Source: Azadirachta indica
Lineage: Eukaryota; Streptophyta; Magnoliopsida; Sapindales; Meliaceae
DNA: 64,000 nucleotides
Assembly: GCA_022749755.1 (NCBI GenBank)
Contig: CM040449.1
Location: forward strand, 6,777,157 to 6,841,156
Direction: 5' to 3'
Shown here piece by piece: positions 11,962-26,027 of the stretch. A model generated the notes under the pieces. That model saw nothing but the letters and a program-made list of their open reading frames with translations, did not search any database and was not told where the DNA came from. The translations under genes were made by a program, and so were the position numbers. The stretch's first letter is position 1, and every line of letters begins with the position of its first letter.

Positions 11962-11972
11962 TGACCGTTGGA
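11962..11972 (-). promoter_or_regulatory. MSA-like (mitosis-specific activator) element
   Basis: On the minus strand TCCAACGGTCA fits the MSA consensus (T/C)C(T/C)AACGG(T/C)(T/C)A at every position. It lies roughly 150-200 bases upstream of the likely transcription start of the headless kinesin-like gene. MSA elements are bound by three-repeat MYB proteins and drive G2/M transcription of mitotic genes. One occurrence could be chance, but the position is right. Confidence 0.45.
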
Positions 11973-12493
11973 AAGAGAAACCAGATCCAAATATATTATA
12001 TTTCGAATTTCGAAGAAATTATATGTTTATTTTATTATGGCTTCGGATTTTAGACCTGAAAATGCAGAGACGTGAAGTATCTTTTCTTTATTTACGTTTT
12101 ATATTACTATTAACATTTATAATCTTTATCAAAATTTAATTGAATCTTTTAAAAATTTAGAATATGTATAATGCGTGTCACACAAAACTTAAAAATGTGG
12201 AAGAAAATTTATTAATTATATTATTCAAAACATAACTTTTCCAAAACATCTATTAATAATTATATTAATTATTCTTAAAGCATTTTACCATAATTTTTCT
12301 ATCAATTGTTTCAAATCAAATTACAGATAAAATAAACACTAATTAATTTGTGTCTAACCATAACTGATATAGTTTAGGACATGTTTAACACTCCAAATTT
12401 AGTATATTTTGTAAATAAGTCTCAATCATCCAATTTCTTTTAAAAATATATAAATAACACTAATCACTTAAAAAATAAAAACCGACAAAAAAG

Positions 12494-12770
12494 TTAGAAT
12501 TAATGGTAATGGCATGCATATTAACAATATTTGGTTCACTCTAGTGCAATAATAGATTAAAAATATTTATAATCAAAGCAGAAGACATGAAAAAAAAGTG
12601 ATAATTAGGTCTGTTCTTTCAACTGATAGAACAGCAATCAATTGCCAAATCCTATACTACACAAATAATACAGCATCAAGGTTCCAACTGATCATGTTAG
12701 ATACCCCCGCATTCTTTCACCAACAAATCCATCAAAAATTAGAATTAATGGTAATGGCATGCATATTAAC
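12494..12770 (+). repeat. Perfect 32-base direct repeat, 245 bases apart
   Basis: The same 32 bases, starting TTAGAATTAATGGTAATGGC and ending ATATTAAC, occur at 12494-12525 and 12739-12770. The 213 bases between are not recognisable. The repeat is too long for a transposase target duplication and suggests a local duplication made during break repair. Confidence 0.85.
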
Positions 12771-12824
12771 GAAAATGCCGTTTATATGAACATGACGGAT
12801 GAAGGACAACAGCCATGACTCAAG

Positions 12825-15800
12825 TTAACGGCTGCAGTTCTCTTTCTCTTCTGAAGTTCTTTTTGGCTGAGTAGCACTACTTGGAGGTAGAACACTAGCC
12901 TCCTTGTTAACTGATTCTTCTGCCTGATCAACATTCCTCTCTCTTAAGAGGTTGCCACCATTTGATGCAGCTGACCGCATTGCCCTCGGTAACTTTAGAG
13001 GAATGTCTGTCTCACTTGCACTGTTTTCTGGCTTTTCTGGGACTTCAATGTTTTCAGGCTTTCTCGGGACTTCTGTGTTTTCAGGCTGTGAGGGAGGCGG
13101 GGCGACAGGAACTAGCTGAATTACTGATTTCCGCCATTTTTTTCTCTGCGTGGGTTTTGGTGCGTTGGATTTAACCTGTGTGAGAAAGAAAAAGTAGGAT
13201 GACACAGTAAAATTAGATTCCAAAATAAGCCAACACAAGTCGTAAACTAAGCTTAGTGCATCGAATAAATAGAATTTTATGCCAGTTCAAAAGTTTTCAC
13301 AGTTACTTTGATTCTTTCCAATCTAATGTACATGACTTCCTAACAAGATAATATAGGTGAAGGAATTGTTCCAACTATTTACAAGAGAGAGATACGGTGG
13401 GAAGGGAACATACCAATTTGTTCCCAATGTCTGATAGAGGCTTCCTCCTTGTCCCACAATCATCATTTGTCTCAGTGGGGTTTTCAATTAAAGCACTCTG
13501 AAGCAGCATTGCACCATGAGATGCAAGAGCACGATCCTGTTCTGTTTCATCAGTTACTGGACCACTGCCTTCAGTGATGCTCATGTTTGATTGTGACAAC
13601 TCATCCTCCTTGATAGTAACAGCTTCTCTGTTGGAGCATTTTGCAGCTGAACATCCGCATGATGTACTGCAAATGCCTCCAGCTGCTCGGCATTGGCATT
13701 TTAGTGTTTTGCACGAGGAGCTCTTGCTGCATGTGCAGCAAAGTCCAGATGTATCACTTCTATTCACTGCAACAATTCCTTCACCAGAAGAATCTAATCT
13801 CAGGTTTTCTGATTTATCAACATCTAATTGATTGAACCCCACATTAGAACGGCCTCCACTTCTGGTTCTTCTTTTAACTGGCCGCTTGCCTGACTCTACC
13901 CACTCATCATCAGCTGTATCTCTGTCTGAATGTTCTGATTCAGATGTATCCATGTCCTCCAAAAACATTATGGATGCTCGGTACCCCTAGGGTAATATAA
14001 ACATCAATTGTCAGCTACTGGTTTAGAAAACAGCAACATGTGCTTGGAAATATCTAGCAATGGCACTCTGTATATATTAGTGCCTATATTATGTTGCCAG
14101 AATAATGTGAGGGGAAAAAGGTGCCTAGAAGAGTAGGAATCTACCTGTTTACGCAAGTCATACTTGTGTCCGCCGTTTAAGTCACAATTATCATTGTCTT
14201 CCTCTTTTGACTTAGAGCTAACTTTCTGTTACAAAACCAAATAGAAATTGAATTAAAGAAAAATCTTTGAAATCACAGACATCTCAAAATTACATGCAAA
14301 CCGAGCTGCCAATCATAACAAAAGAGATACCTAATGCAATTAACTAAGCCAAAATCAATGTCAAAATATCTAAAAGATGCAAGTTCTTTCTAACATCAAT
14401 ATTACAGCTGTACGTGCATATAAATTTTTAAATATTATGTGATATTAAATTATAACATCACCGACTTTTATCTGCATTTAATTTTTCCACTCGGATTTTA
14501 CTCCCACACCTAAAAGCTTAAGTTGGAGTAAAGAAGCAAGATAAGTCACGATAGCAGCATGGTTATTGATAGTTGTACTAACCTGCAACTTCATTTGATG
14601 AATAAGCTCACCCTTCTCCATTTCTCTCTGTCTAGCCAAACTGCTAAGTTTCACTACTTTTTCCTTTAGATTTCTTATTTCTGTCTCCTTTTCTCTGCAC
14701 TCAACTTCTTTATCCCGTAATGAGCACCTATGACAAGCAGCAAAGCAGCATTCTGTTAGTCAAATTCAATATTACATGTTACAATTCCGAAAAAGCATAA
14801 TCTGCCTTACTTTATCTCACATAAATTCAATCTTACTATTAAAAACAACTATAACAAATAGTCAAGGTATTTATGGTTCCACTTGCAATTAATCTCACCA
14901 ACGCAACATTTTGCCTGATACTTTTTATGGGATTGAGAGTTTACAAAAATTCAGATAATAGATTTTTATTGTCTTGAGATATTGTAGAATTTTCAACATT
15001 AGCAGCAAATGATGATCCCCAAGCAAATCAATAAAATGAGTGAAAAAGTACCTGGAGGAGGATGCTAAATTGAAAAGATAATTCATAATATTTTTTGCAT
15101 CAGCAAGGGACCGAACTTGGTTCCAACGTCCTCTCCCACTAAAACCACGTTCACGCTCTTCTGCCTCTGACAGCTGTGATGCCATAGAAACTATGGTGCT
15201 AGAGGAAGTAGCAAGCATGTTTTCAAGTGCAAATATTCTTGAATTTCTGGCACCAGGAGACATTGTTTCTGGGCAATTGCTGCATTAAACAGTAGTCAAA
15301 CAAAAAGATTTGTCATTGGTTTCCACATGATATTGTAAGCAAAAGATTATACATTGTCACATTTGCAGAAAATCTTTACGTCAAATTAGTTTGCTTCAGC
15401 ATCTCCACTTCTTCCTTCAGTCCTGCGAGCTCATTGGCCATTTTAACCCTCCTAGAATAACAAAAAATATTATGAGTCAATTTGAATGAAAACATTCATC
15501 ATCTATCCAAATAAAATTCAAGGGCAGAAAGTTGCAAGGTGCTACGAGTTGAGGACAAAAATAAAAACAGACACCAATCAAATAAATTTAAACTCATAAA
15601 GGTACTAAAGTTGAACATTCAATGCTATGAGGCTTTAAAGTCCGAGGCATTGTACACCAACTGCATGAGCTCCTATATAAAAATCAGAAAAATGGAGTAC
15701 TTACTCCTCCATTTGACGTTCATATGCAGTACGTACTTCATGTACCCGCACAGTGACTTCAAGTTCATGCTCAACTGTCTGCATCAACGCCTTCTCACAG

Positions 15801-18800
15801 AAAATAATGTCAGAAACACTTGCTACACCATAACACCAATTTGCTCATCCATATATATCAGTACTATTGTTAAAATTTTACATCAGTATTACCTGAATTC
15901 CAGGGCCATTCCCATTTCCAGCTCCTGCATTAAAAAATGTCAATAAACTATTATTATAAAATAAGAAAATAAGCAAAAAGCTGACGTAAATTTATCAACC
16001 AGAAGTTTCTCGTGAGGAAGCCTTTCTAGATTCCAGGAGTTCTTTTAGCCTTTTTGTAGCCATTGAAGCCTCCTCTGTCTTTCTTTGCAAAACCTGAAAA
16101 GGAAATCTAATTCAACAAGACTCTTCAATTTAGTAAAGAATAGTATCATAACTCCTAAAATAGATATCAAATTACCATCTTTTGCCTTTGATTTAGAGCT
16201 AATAGCTTATGCATCTCATACTCATTCCTCCTTCCTTCTTTCTTAAGCTGGTCATTGAGAGAAAACAAATTTCAGAACGAGTTAGTAAGCAACAAAACAA
16301 AAATAAATGTAGATAAAAGAAAAAGACACAATAGTGCAGAAAATGCAAAATCACAGATTCTAACTGATCTAGTACAAACAAGAAGAGATCAATCGATCTT
16401 ATCTGCGCATAATAAAATCTATGTAGGAAGTTTTAAGTACCCCCATTAGATATAGGTTCATGGACGTCACTAGTACTCTTTCCCCTGACATGACTGTTTT
16501 TAAAGTTGAATACTACTAGTTCAGAGGATTTTTCCAATTTCTGAGTTGTATACGGTGTACTAATATGCTTAATGACCATACATTCAAGCAGCATCAACAT
16601 CCTTGTACAATGCTTAGTAAAGAGTTTCATTGATAAAGAAAATTTTCATGAACTAAGGTCTGTGACAAAGAATTTAGAGATGGTTTCTAAAAACTCCCCC
16701 TTGCCACTATACTTGGTCAAAGATGATACAATGCCAACCAGCAAGAACTTATGTTTGGCGTAAGTAAAATGGGTTCTGTAAGTTAATCATTTCCATTTTC
16801 CCCTTCACAGGCAAGGAGAATATACTCTGAAAATAATAAACATCAGCAGTTAAGAAAATATTTAATTAAGCTCATATTACCCATCTAATAAGTGAAGAAA
16901 CCAAAATATTTCAGCGAAATTAACCAAAACAATGGATGAGACATAAGATGTGGTATTTTTCATCTTCACATATACCTGAAGCACTTCCTTTTCTCTTGAT
17001 GCCTTCCATAATCTGAACTGCTCCGACTCTTGCTTAATCTTCTGTTGAAGTTGAACCTAAAAGATACGCATTTGCATTTAACACTAAGAATAACAAGAAC
17101 TACATTCCAATGGAACATTATTAAATTTTCTTTTGCAAAAAGTAGCACCTTCTGGGACTTAATTCTTTGAATCTCATCTTGTAGCCGTTTTGCTGCCTCA
17201 TCACTTTTTTGTTTTTGTCTCAAGAGTTGAGCTTGAGCATCTTGTTTTTTCTTCAACTCTGCAACCTGCAAAGCAAGCATATGAGTTTAACTGCAGTTGA
17301 AACGCAAGACAATTCAAAATAGATAACTGGTGTTGAAACACGAGAACTCAAAATTATACCTGTGCTTCAAGGACATTCAACTTCTGAAGATACTCTTCCT
17401 TTAATTTTTGAGCACCATCACCAGAAGCAGATGATATATTTGCAAGATTGTGTTTCAGGTCCTCAATTTCTTTCTGTCATGTGACAACAGTAATGTAAAT
17501 TCATTTATTGCCACAACCAATTTAAAGTATTATAGAAAGAGTATTCACCTGCAGAGCTTTCTTCTCGTGCTCCAACTCCAACACTTTTTTCTCATAATGT
17601 TGTTTGAGAACTGAAGTATCGGCACTGGTAAAACGCTTCATTTCAGCCTTCACAAGATAAAAGAAACCAAAGTTGTTAAATACAGAGAAAACAACTTAGA
17701 ATGGCAGAACAAGAACTATATGCAATAAAATAGAAATCCCAATGCTAGTATCTACACTAAATGTTTCAACATCTGATTTTAGAACTAGGAAGCAGTATGC
17801 TTACACATTTTATGAATTAATTTATGAGAAACTTTTGAAAGAACTAATATGACTTATGACAAGGACAATTTTATTTGTCCTTCTAAGGGGTTGATATGGC
17901 ATTATCTAGAAAGCAAACCAAGCTAATTCAACTGCACAAACATAATTTCCCTAAAGATTTGGAGCAATGTGGTTAATTTAGATAACAAAGATAGATGTAT
18001 CACAAACAATTTGAAACTTAAGTCTCATTTACCTCCTTTTGCTCAAGTTTTTTGTCCAACTCCTTGAGCTCCTGATCCAATTTTTCTTGAAGTGAAGAAT
18101 GTTCAAGCTCTTTTTCTTCATCTTCAATATCATCTGCATATAATTAAAAAGAATTTGATCCACAAATTTTTCACGAGATTACTTTCTGAATTGAAAATGA
18201 AATGCCAACATCAGGAAAGTGATGCTATACGAGAACATTGAACAGCTATGTTCCAAGAACAGCCCTATTACTGATGCTTAAAAAGAAATGATCAAGGCAT
18301 CAAATTTGCACGTCTTTAATGCATATGCAAGCACAAAATTTAGCACATAGGATTTGATCCTCTCCAGTAACAGTCAACTACTAAACATGAACCTATCATC
18401 ACCACGAAATATAGAGACATATGAGAACTTGATGTACAACAAAACAATATTAAATAATGAATCTATCAAACCAATATCTTACCTGAAATGTCGACAGTTT
18501 TGGCATCACAATCAGATGAAAACTCATTTAAAGATGGGAATAGAACATTCTTTGAGCGAAATCCATCATTATCCAAGTCAACACAATCAGCAACTCGACT
18601 ACGTTTGGAGTTGCGCGAGTTCTTAACACGCAACACTTCCCCTTCTAGCTCTTGAATTTTTGAAACATATGTCTTCAATAAATCGAAACCCTGAAAAGCA
18701 AATGATAGAACAATTTATCACTTACAAATATCGTTCATCAGGAAGCTGAAGTAATACACTGGTAAATAATCAACTCCCTGACCTGATTTGTATCACATTC

Positions 18801-21721
18801 TATCTCGTCCCATGATTTACCACTGCGAGCTGATTCAATTTTCATTAACAATTTATCCTTTTCAACCTAATAAAATTAAATATATTGACTCATATAACTA
18901 GGATAAATCACTGCCCGAAAGACACTGCAAAGATAGATGTTTTAGCCACCAAAACACATAAAAGAAGAAAAACCTGAGCATTGAAAGCACTCTGTGTTAA
19001 ATGCTCGCAAGTAACTCTACGTTCTTGAAGCTCACGCTGTAACTCTGCATTGCTTGCTTCAAGTAAAGATACTTTGTGTTTCAGAATCTGAAAAATCAAA
19101 TATCGTTAGGCACAAGTGCATGAGCAAAAGTTGAAACATGTCGTTTATTAATTTACATTGTATACCTGCAATTCATCAAATGGTGCATTAGAATCACTGC
19201 GATAAAATAAAAGCTCAGCCTGCAACTGCTCAATTTGACTTCGCATTCTTTGCATTTGAGCTGCCATTGGATCACGATTGATCTAGAATCACAAATATAA
19301 GATAAGATCACTAGAAAAAGAAGAATGACTGTAAAAAATATGGAGTATATTACACAAGAAACTTACAACTGCTTTGTTCTGGATGTTGCGAGCACGATTT
19401 GCATACTTCAAAGTGTTTAAAGTCTCCTCAGCGTTTGTATCAGCAGGACTAACACAAGCTACAATCAAACAAATCAAATAAGATATACTAATAATCAAAT
19501 ACGTAGATTTATAGAAAGCTTAGTAATGCTTTGAGACAAGTAGATTACATACCAATCATCACAGTTTTGCTGTTTCCTCCCAGAGAATCCTAAAAAATTC
19601 AGATTTCAATAATCAGATAGGTTAACTTATTCTCACAAAGCAGAGCAACTTCGCCACCAAATTTAATCGTTAATATGAAATGTTAGCTAATAATTAACTA
19701 CCAAATGACTTACCAATAGCTATAATAATATGTAAAGAGCACTGTATTAATAATTTCACAGGACATTGAAATAGCACCTAAAAGTATTTTGGACTTGCAC
19801 TCACAACAATTTCTTTATATACCAACAAAGTTCTTTTATACCATTCAACCCTAATAACATTGTTGCAAGTTGAAACAAATAGCATAAAACTCTGTTCTAA
19901 GACAAAACATAGATACAAATGAAAAAAGAAAATGATTGATTTCGCACCTGTAGCAAGCGCGTCAACTTGCTATCACGATATGGAACATGACCTCCTTCTT
20001 TCCGCTTCTTCTCGTCTCCCAACGCACTTATGACATTACCGAGAGCCAATAAACCCTTATTAATATGAATGCCTGGACCATACAAACCATAAAATGAGAA
20101 ATAACATAGTTAAATTATTAGTTGTCAATTTGAATCAGTTGTAGACTATTCATGGAAAACTGAAATTACGATATACTATTACAAATATAATACACTAATA
20201 ACTATATGGTAAGTGTTATCTTTGTTTTGTCATACACCAAATAGGTCAAGATGAAAATCTCTTTGCCCAAGAGTTTGCTAAATCTTGAACAATTAAATTA
20301 CCTTCTTTAAAACGCATGCCATCAGCGCCTGTTCGTTTAGCACGTTCAGATCCGGCAAGGTCTACTAAATGGAGTTTTGCACATAATATGTCATCATTAA
20401 TGTCATCAATTACTCCATTTTGGCAGTGGGCAATTTTCTTTTGTTCCATTGTAATAGTAAATATTGCATGAGAGCGACTGTAAAACAATGAAACCAATTC
20501 TATAATATAAATTAAGAGAACGTAAATAAGCAGTATGAACAAAAAAAGCTTAAAGCATAGCAAAAAAAAATAATTAAATAAACATAGTGAACCAAACATA
20601 TAATAAGCACAAATGTAATGGCAAAAAGTTAGAAGCATATAAGAATTATCCATGTCACTAATCAGCAGCATGAACAAATATATAAGTTATCTGTATTAAT
20701 ATCTCGTTATTACAACAAAAAAAATTATAGTTCAAACCTCACACAAATATGTCACTGACACTACGAGAAGTAAGAATACCTTGACTGACTATTCATATTA
20801 GTACTCCCAGTAGCTCGAGACAAAGACCCACGTGAAAGAAAGGAAGCCATCTCTTCTTTGGACCTAACTTCTGGCTCAGTTACCCCAGCAAGTGTTATTC
20901 CTCCATTCACTGTTTCTCTAATCTGTATCGGTACTCTGGTAGGCACAGCTGGCTTCGCCACTGATGTACCCTCGCCTTTATTTAAGCTTGATGGATCAAG
21001 CAAGTCAAACACTTCTTCTTTGAAAATCTGTCATTTTAGTTCAAACTAATGTTTAGCACATAAATCAATAACGAAAACTAATTAGCTATCAACTATATCC
21101 ATCCTACCTCAATAAATGACACTCTGATCAAAAATTCTGTAGACTCTTTCATCGTCTCCACCCTTCTGAAAATATTTTCCATCACTTTAGGTATAATTCC
21201 AAAATTGCTTCCTTCACCACTGTAATTAGTTCCCATAGTATAAGTTTTGCCCGAACCCGTCTGTATAATATACAAAAGAAAAACAATTAAAACGCTTGTT
21301 TAACAAAGACATCCAATAAATTGAAATAATCATGATTCAACCTGCCCGTAAGCTAAAACCGTAGCGTTATAACCGTGAAAGAGGGCATCAAGCAGTGGAG
21401 CAACGCAATCATCATAAACTGCTGCGGAGGGCGAACCAGCATTACCATATACATAATCATATGTGAATACATGTGAACCGATATGGACCTGTTGATGTTC
21501 ATTAAAATATTTTATTATTAACAAGCAGAAACACAGACTAAATGTAATTAAACCTAAAACAGCAAACATATTGAAACCTTAAAATTTAATACCTGAGGTT
21601 CGCCGGGAACTACAGTGATACAATCCGTGCAACCAATGAGAAGCTCGGGAGTAATAAGAGGTCGGATATTAACTGCGACTCTCACACATTGAGATGAATC
21701 CTTCACCTCCGAATTCTCCAT
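12825..21721 (-). CDS. KIN4C: Kinesin-4 motor protein, KIN-4C type (chromokinesin-like)
   Basis: Plus-end-directed microtubule motor. Exons from 5': 21593-21721, 21342-21488, 21108-21260, 20780-21027, 20302-20477, 19948-20072, 19553-19589, 19367-19458, 19166-19282, 18974-19087, 18783-18866, 18483-18690, 18033-18133, 17549-17647, 17360-17473, 17149-17265, 16976-17056, 16176-16247, 16000-16093, 15893-15924, 15705-15790, 15380-15451, 15052-15279, 14583-14727, 14145-14225, 13414-13986, 12825-13175. Sum 3876 bases, 1291 residues. The motor domain starts near [10 protein letters not shown] (14), with P-loop GQTGSGKT (91-98), switch I NSQSSRSH (about 222-229) and switch [10 protein letters not shown] (263-270). 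A long coiled-coil stalk follows, then a basic stretch KRPVKRRTR and a KIF4-like Cys-rich domain (about 1067-1106). The tail has short PEN-x-EVP repeats. Length and tail favour KIN-4C over FRA1/KIN-4A. A leader intron (21725-21929) precedes the ATG. Family members act in cell-wall deposition or the phragmoplast midzone. Confidence 0.94.
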
Positions 21722-21723
21722 CT

Positions 21724-21930
21724 CTGATTTTTACGATCCGTGGTGAGCCGAATTGCAGACAATAGAAAAAAAAAAACCTAATATTAATTCAAAACCAAAA
21801 TATCTAAATCCGAATATAAACAAATGCGAAGTAAACCAACATTTCGAGCCAGATATAAGGAAAATATCAAACGGGAGAGCTGAAGAAATGTCAAAAGAAA
21901 GAAAGAGTATCGTAGTCTGAGAATGATACC
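21724..21930 (-). other. KIN4C: Leader intron of the full-length kinesin
   Basis: The minus strand shows the donor CTCTCAG|GTATCATT, with the last leader-exon base at 21930, and a plausible acceptor AAAATCAG two bases before the ATG. The leader exon is rich in GA/CT and reaches to roughly 22020. The acceptor lacks a strong pyrimidine tract, so it could lie a little further upstream. Confidence 0.45.
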
Positions 21931-22099
21931 TGAGAGAGGAAGATCAAAATCTGGATCTTCTAAAATTTCGAAATGAAGACCGGCAGAGAGAGAGAGAGGG
22001 GAGCGACTGCGTAATTTTGAAATTCAAGGGACTGGAGATTTTAATTTAATAATATTTGTGATTGAACTTTGAATCTGAGAAATGGCGCTCGGTGGAAAT

Positions 22100-25000
22100 T
22101 CAAATTAGGGGTTTAGGTCACGTGAGTAGCGTGTGATGCTGGGAACGGTACTCAAGGGGTTGTCTTGTCAGGTAAATTTTGGTAAATATTTTTTTTTCAT
22201 CTCTGGCCAGGCTAAGAGATTCTAAATGCGGTAAATTTTTTGGACATGGGTGGTTGGCCTTGACGAGTGGTAGTTCGTTTTGTTTGTTAAAATAATATTG
22301 TGAGGTAAAGTAAATCATTTAAGCAATAACTCTTAATTAATTTTCCCCGTAAATTTTTATCAACGAAGCTGTCAATTAAATTTAAGATGTATAGTGTAAT
22401 TTTTCTTGCCAAATAACAGTGCCGCTAAATACTTTTCAATTATACATTTATTATTCCACATTTAATTTTGTTATATTATATATACTTCTTTTTTTTTTTA
22501 TTAAAATTACAATTCTTTTCTTAAATATTTTATATTTTTATTCAAATTTTTAAAATATAAGGATAGAAATATTTGATAAGCACTCGTTTCTGTCAATATT
22601 TAAAAATGAATGTAGTGATTTATCGTATTTTGGAATTTTTAAGCTTATATTATTTATGCAACACGTTCATATAATAAAGTTATCATTGATGCTAAGATAT
22701 GATATGTTTATTACAAATAAAAAGAAATAAAAACACATCAATCACTATGGTCCAGCCCACAGTTCAAACAGAACAAGCGGGTCGAAGTTCAACTTGGATT
22801 CTCTCTTGCAATTTATAACGGTTAACTGAATCGGGCACCACTTGGTGATAAAAAATAAATAAATAAAAGCAAATAACGTTTCAACTCAACGACGGATGAT
22901 ATGATGATGAACTAGTAGGATCAGAAACGGAGGAGGAAAATTTTGACATATGTTTAAAAATAGATGAGAATGTCATCGTATCAATTAACGAGCCGTGGGC
23001 TCCATTTGTTTTATTTTGCAGTACGAGACCCGATAAATGCAAAATGATGAAAGGCCCACTGAATTATTTAATGACAAAATTTTGAGTAATATAAGTATTA
23101 CATGCATATTTATATTAAAATTGATTAATATTAATTTAAGTTTAAAATATGTGATATTATTTTATCATACAATTTAATAAATCTGTTTTATCTATGATAT
23201 TTTTTCTAATTATTGATAACAGTGTAAAATACTTTGAAACAATATTTGTTAAATATAAAATATAATTTTATAGCTGTAAAAAATCAAAATCTCAACCATG
23301 TGTTTCAAATTAAGTGTATATTTAGAATTGAAGTATTGAGCATTAAAATAAATTATAAAATAATAAGTATTAGTAAAAAGGTAAAAAAACTCCGCTTATA
23401 GTTAATGGTTAAAATAAAAGAATAAAAAAATTTTTTTTAAAATTGTTCATGATATACCATTTGATCAAGTTCTTTTAAGAATGTTTGAAATTGGGGGTTT
23501 AATATTGCGAGCTCCTGATCTAAAAGAAAAAATATATTCGAACTTAAAAGGTATAGAATTTGCTTGCATTCTCATAGTATAAGAAGGTTTTCTTTATATT
23601 TGAAATGTAGAATAATTTTCTTTCTAACGAAAGCCCTTTAGTCAAAAGTAGATTGTATTTTTTGAGGTATTAGTACAAGATTCTCACAAATGGTGCTAAC
23701 TATTGAAGTAAAATTTTCGTGCTGCGTACAAGTCAAGTTGACTACCATTAGATATTGTCCGTTTTGACTTGAAACCTCACGATTTTATCCTTAAAAGGAT
23801 CTTAGTGGTTTAATGAGGCTCTTCCTAACTATGCTTATGTACTACAAACTAACCTTAATTTTAATAGATGTTGGATAATTCTCTTCCTAATAATATGAAA
23901 TATAGTAAACTACTCTTTTAATAAATTATATTATAAATATTATTCATTATAAAAATTTATTAAAATATGAATTTTAAAATATTTTATGGAGTACAAATAA
24001 TCTCAATCTATAATATATATATATCATGTAATACAAATTTAATATTAGTCAATTTACGAATATACATGTATTTGTATATTGTGTTAATATAGATATAGTT
24101 TATAAATTTGTATGAACTTCAATCACCCAACTCTTGCCAAAATAAATTTTACTATATTTTATTGGTTAGAGTAATATTAGACTTTCTAAATTTTTTATTT
24201 AGAATTTTTTTAGTATAAATATTTTAACTTTTATTTTAAATTAGTGACATTTATCAATTGGATGATGTAATTTTATAAGTTTTTAAAGTATTAATCACAT
24301 TATTTTATCACAAATTGAAGAAAAATTTGGAATGTAAACTTAAATTTCGGTAAGTTAGTGATTTTAGGCAGAGTCAATTATATATAATTAATATAAATGT
24401 ATAAATGATGTCTTTATTTAAGAAAAAATTTACAAATTTAGGAATTTAAATGTCATTATCCAAATAATTCAATAAATTGTCAGTTACATGCATTTTTTTT
24501 GGTTCAAATAATTTTGGAGAGAAATGAATTTACAATTTTTTTTTCCTTCCGAACACTTGCTACGAAAGATCGTTGCAATGGTGTTAGGTTTAGGATTGAC
24601 GCAGGTGCGTTTGAAAGTTCGACAACAACAACAAACAACATCAATCAACTAATTGCGAAGTAATTGTCTCATTTCATGTTCATTCAATACCACGCCAAAT
24701 AACAAGCACACCACACACCTGTCTCGCCTATCCATTCATAGAGTAGTTCAACAAATCAGTCTGTGCCGTGCTGCGTTTTATTTATATTTCGACACAAGTT
24801 CATTTTATGTCCACAAAATTACAAAATTGTAATGGTCCCGCCTGAATTGGTCTCACGCCATCCAAATTTTCTAATCCCCCATTTTCCATTTTTTCATAAT
24901 TTTTAGATTTTTTTTATTGATTTATTATTTATTTGTTTATAATATAAAAATTAATTAAAAATAATTTCTTATTATTATTTTGATGTGAATTTGGAAAGAT
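22100..25000. other. AT-rich intergenic region
   Basis: This is the upstream region shared by the divergently transcribed kinesin (-) and channel gene (+). It is about 70-75% AT by eye, with no coding frame of substance and no element ends that I could pair. Confidence 0.6.
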
Positions 25001-25022
25001 TCGAAATCCCGAACCCGACCGC

Positions 25023-25030
25023 TATAAAAG
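25023..25030 (+). promoter_or_regulatory. Possible TATA box of the channel gene
   Basis: TATAAAAG stands about 550 bases before a leader donor at 25576/25577 (TAATAG|GTAAGC). The implied leader exon would be long and contain upstream ATGs, so the true start may be further downstream. Confidence 0.3.
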
Positions 25031-25576
25031 AAAAGGATTAAGGGAAAATATCAAGTACCTTTGCGCTGAGCTGACGTGTCAGTGCATGAAGAGGTAACGA
25101 GAGAGAATTACACACGCGAAAGGCGTACGCGGGAATTCCGAAGACAAGTCGCCGCATAAAGTGCGCACACAGTGAAATTTGTAAATTCGCGGTTCCACAG
25201 GAAAAGGAGTTACCACATCCGAAATACTGCAAATTGATTGGACCACGTTAACAATTTGAAAAATCTACCCTCGGCGCATGTTAGTGCATTTCCCAATCTC
25301 CAACCTTTGCAGGATTCTCCACAATTTCCCCTCGCATAACACCGGTTTCCACTTCAGTTTTTGTGCCGAGAAGGAAAGAAGATTGCGCATTAATTCGTTT
25401 TTTCGCTGTAAAGTAAATGTTCTGAACACTACTTTGTTCTTCAGACGGTGAAACAAAATTTTCATGAAAATGTTTTGTTACAGGTTCATATAGAAAATGC
25501 AATTGTCGCTTTTGTGCTTTTGTACGACTAATAATTAGGAATTTTTGCGTCTAGGGTTTTTGTCTGTCGTTAATAG

Positions 25577-25870
25577 GTAAGCCGAGGAGTAATATTCAAT
25601 ATTTGTGTTTAACAACTGTGAAGATTCGTGGTTAACAACTGTTTTATTTCGATAAAATCGAAGAATTTAAATTAATTAAGTTGTTTGAAATCATTTAGCT
25701 CAAATTGAACTTAAGTTTTTGGTTTATACAGAACTATAAAGAAATGTGAAGCTTCTGAGGTTCATGATCTTTATTTTTTACTCTATTCTTCTGGTTTTGT
25801 TCTATTGGTAAACTGTAATTACATGTAGAAATGTAAATAGCACTGATTTTTTTTCTCTTTTCTTTGACAG
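25577..25870 (+). other. Leader intron of the MSL channel gene
   Basis: Donor TAATAG|GTAAGC and acceptor TCTTTGACAG|GCTGC enclose a T-rich 294-base intron in the 5' leader. The second leader exon runs from 25871 to the ATG at 26028. Confidence 0.6.
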
Positions 25871-25984
25871 GCTGCAACACTTGTTTTGTTATCTGAAATT
25901 TGTTGCTGTTTGATTATTGATACATACGGTTGATTTAGTTTTTAAGAGCATATTATTGGGCTCTCTGGGAGATTGAACTGCGTT

Positions 25985-26002
25985 ATGATATTTTGTGGCT
26001 AG
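25985..26002 (+). other. Five-codon upstream ORF in the channel-gene leader
   Basis: ATG ATA TTT TGT GGC TAG (M-I-F-C-G-stop) ends 25 bases before the main ATG at 26028. It is the last upstream ATG before the coding start, and its short distance from the main ATG would require reinitiation or leaky scanning. Confidence 0.6.
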
Positions 26003-26027
26003 TGCTATCCGCATTCTTTTCACAACA

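Larger units (their letters stand above)
11850..12824. other. Intergenic region between the two kinesin-related genes
   Basis: About 1 kb separates the 3' end of the full kinesin from the leader of its headless copy. It holds the MSA-like site and a 32-base perfect direct repeat (12494-12525 and 12739-12770). The rest is AT-rich and I see no gene in it. Confidence 0.6.
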
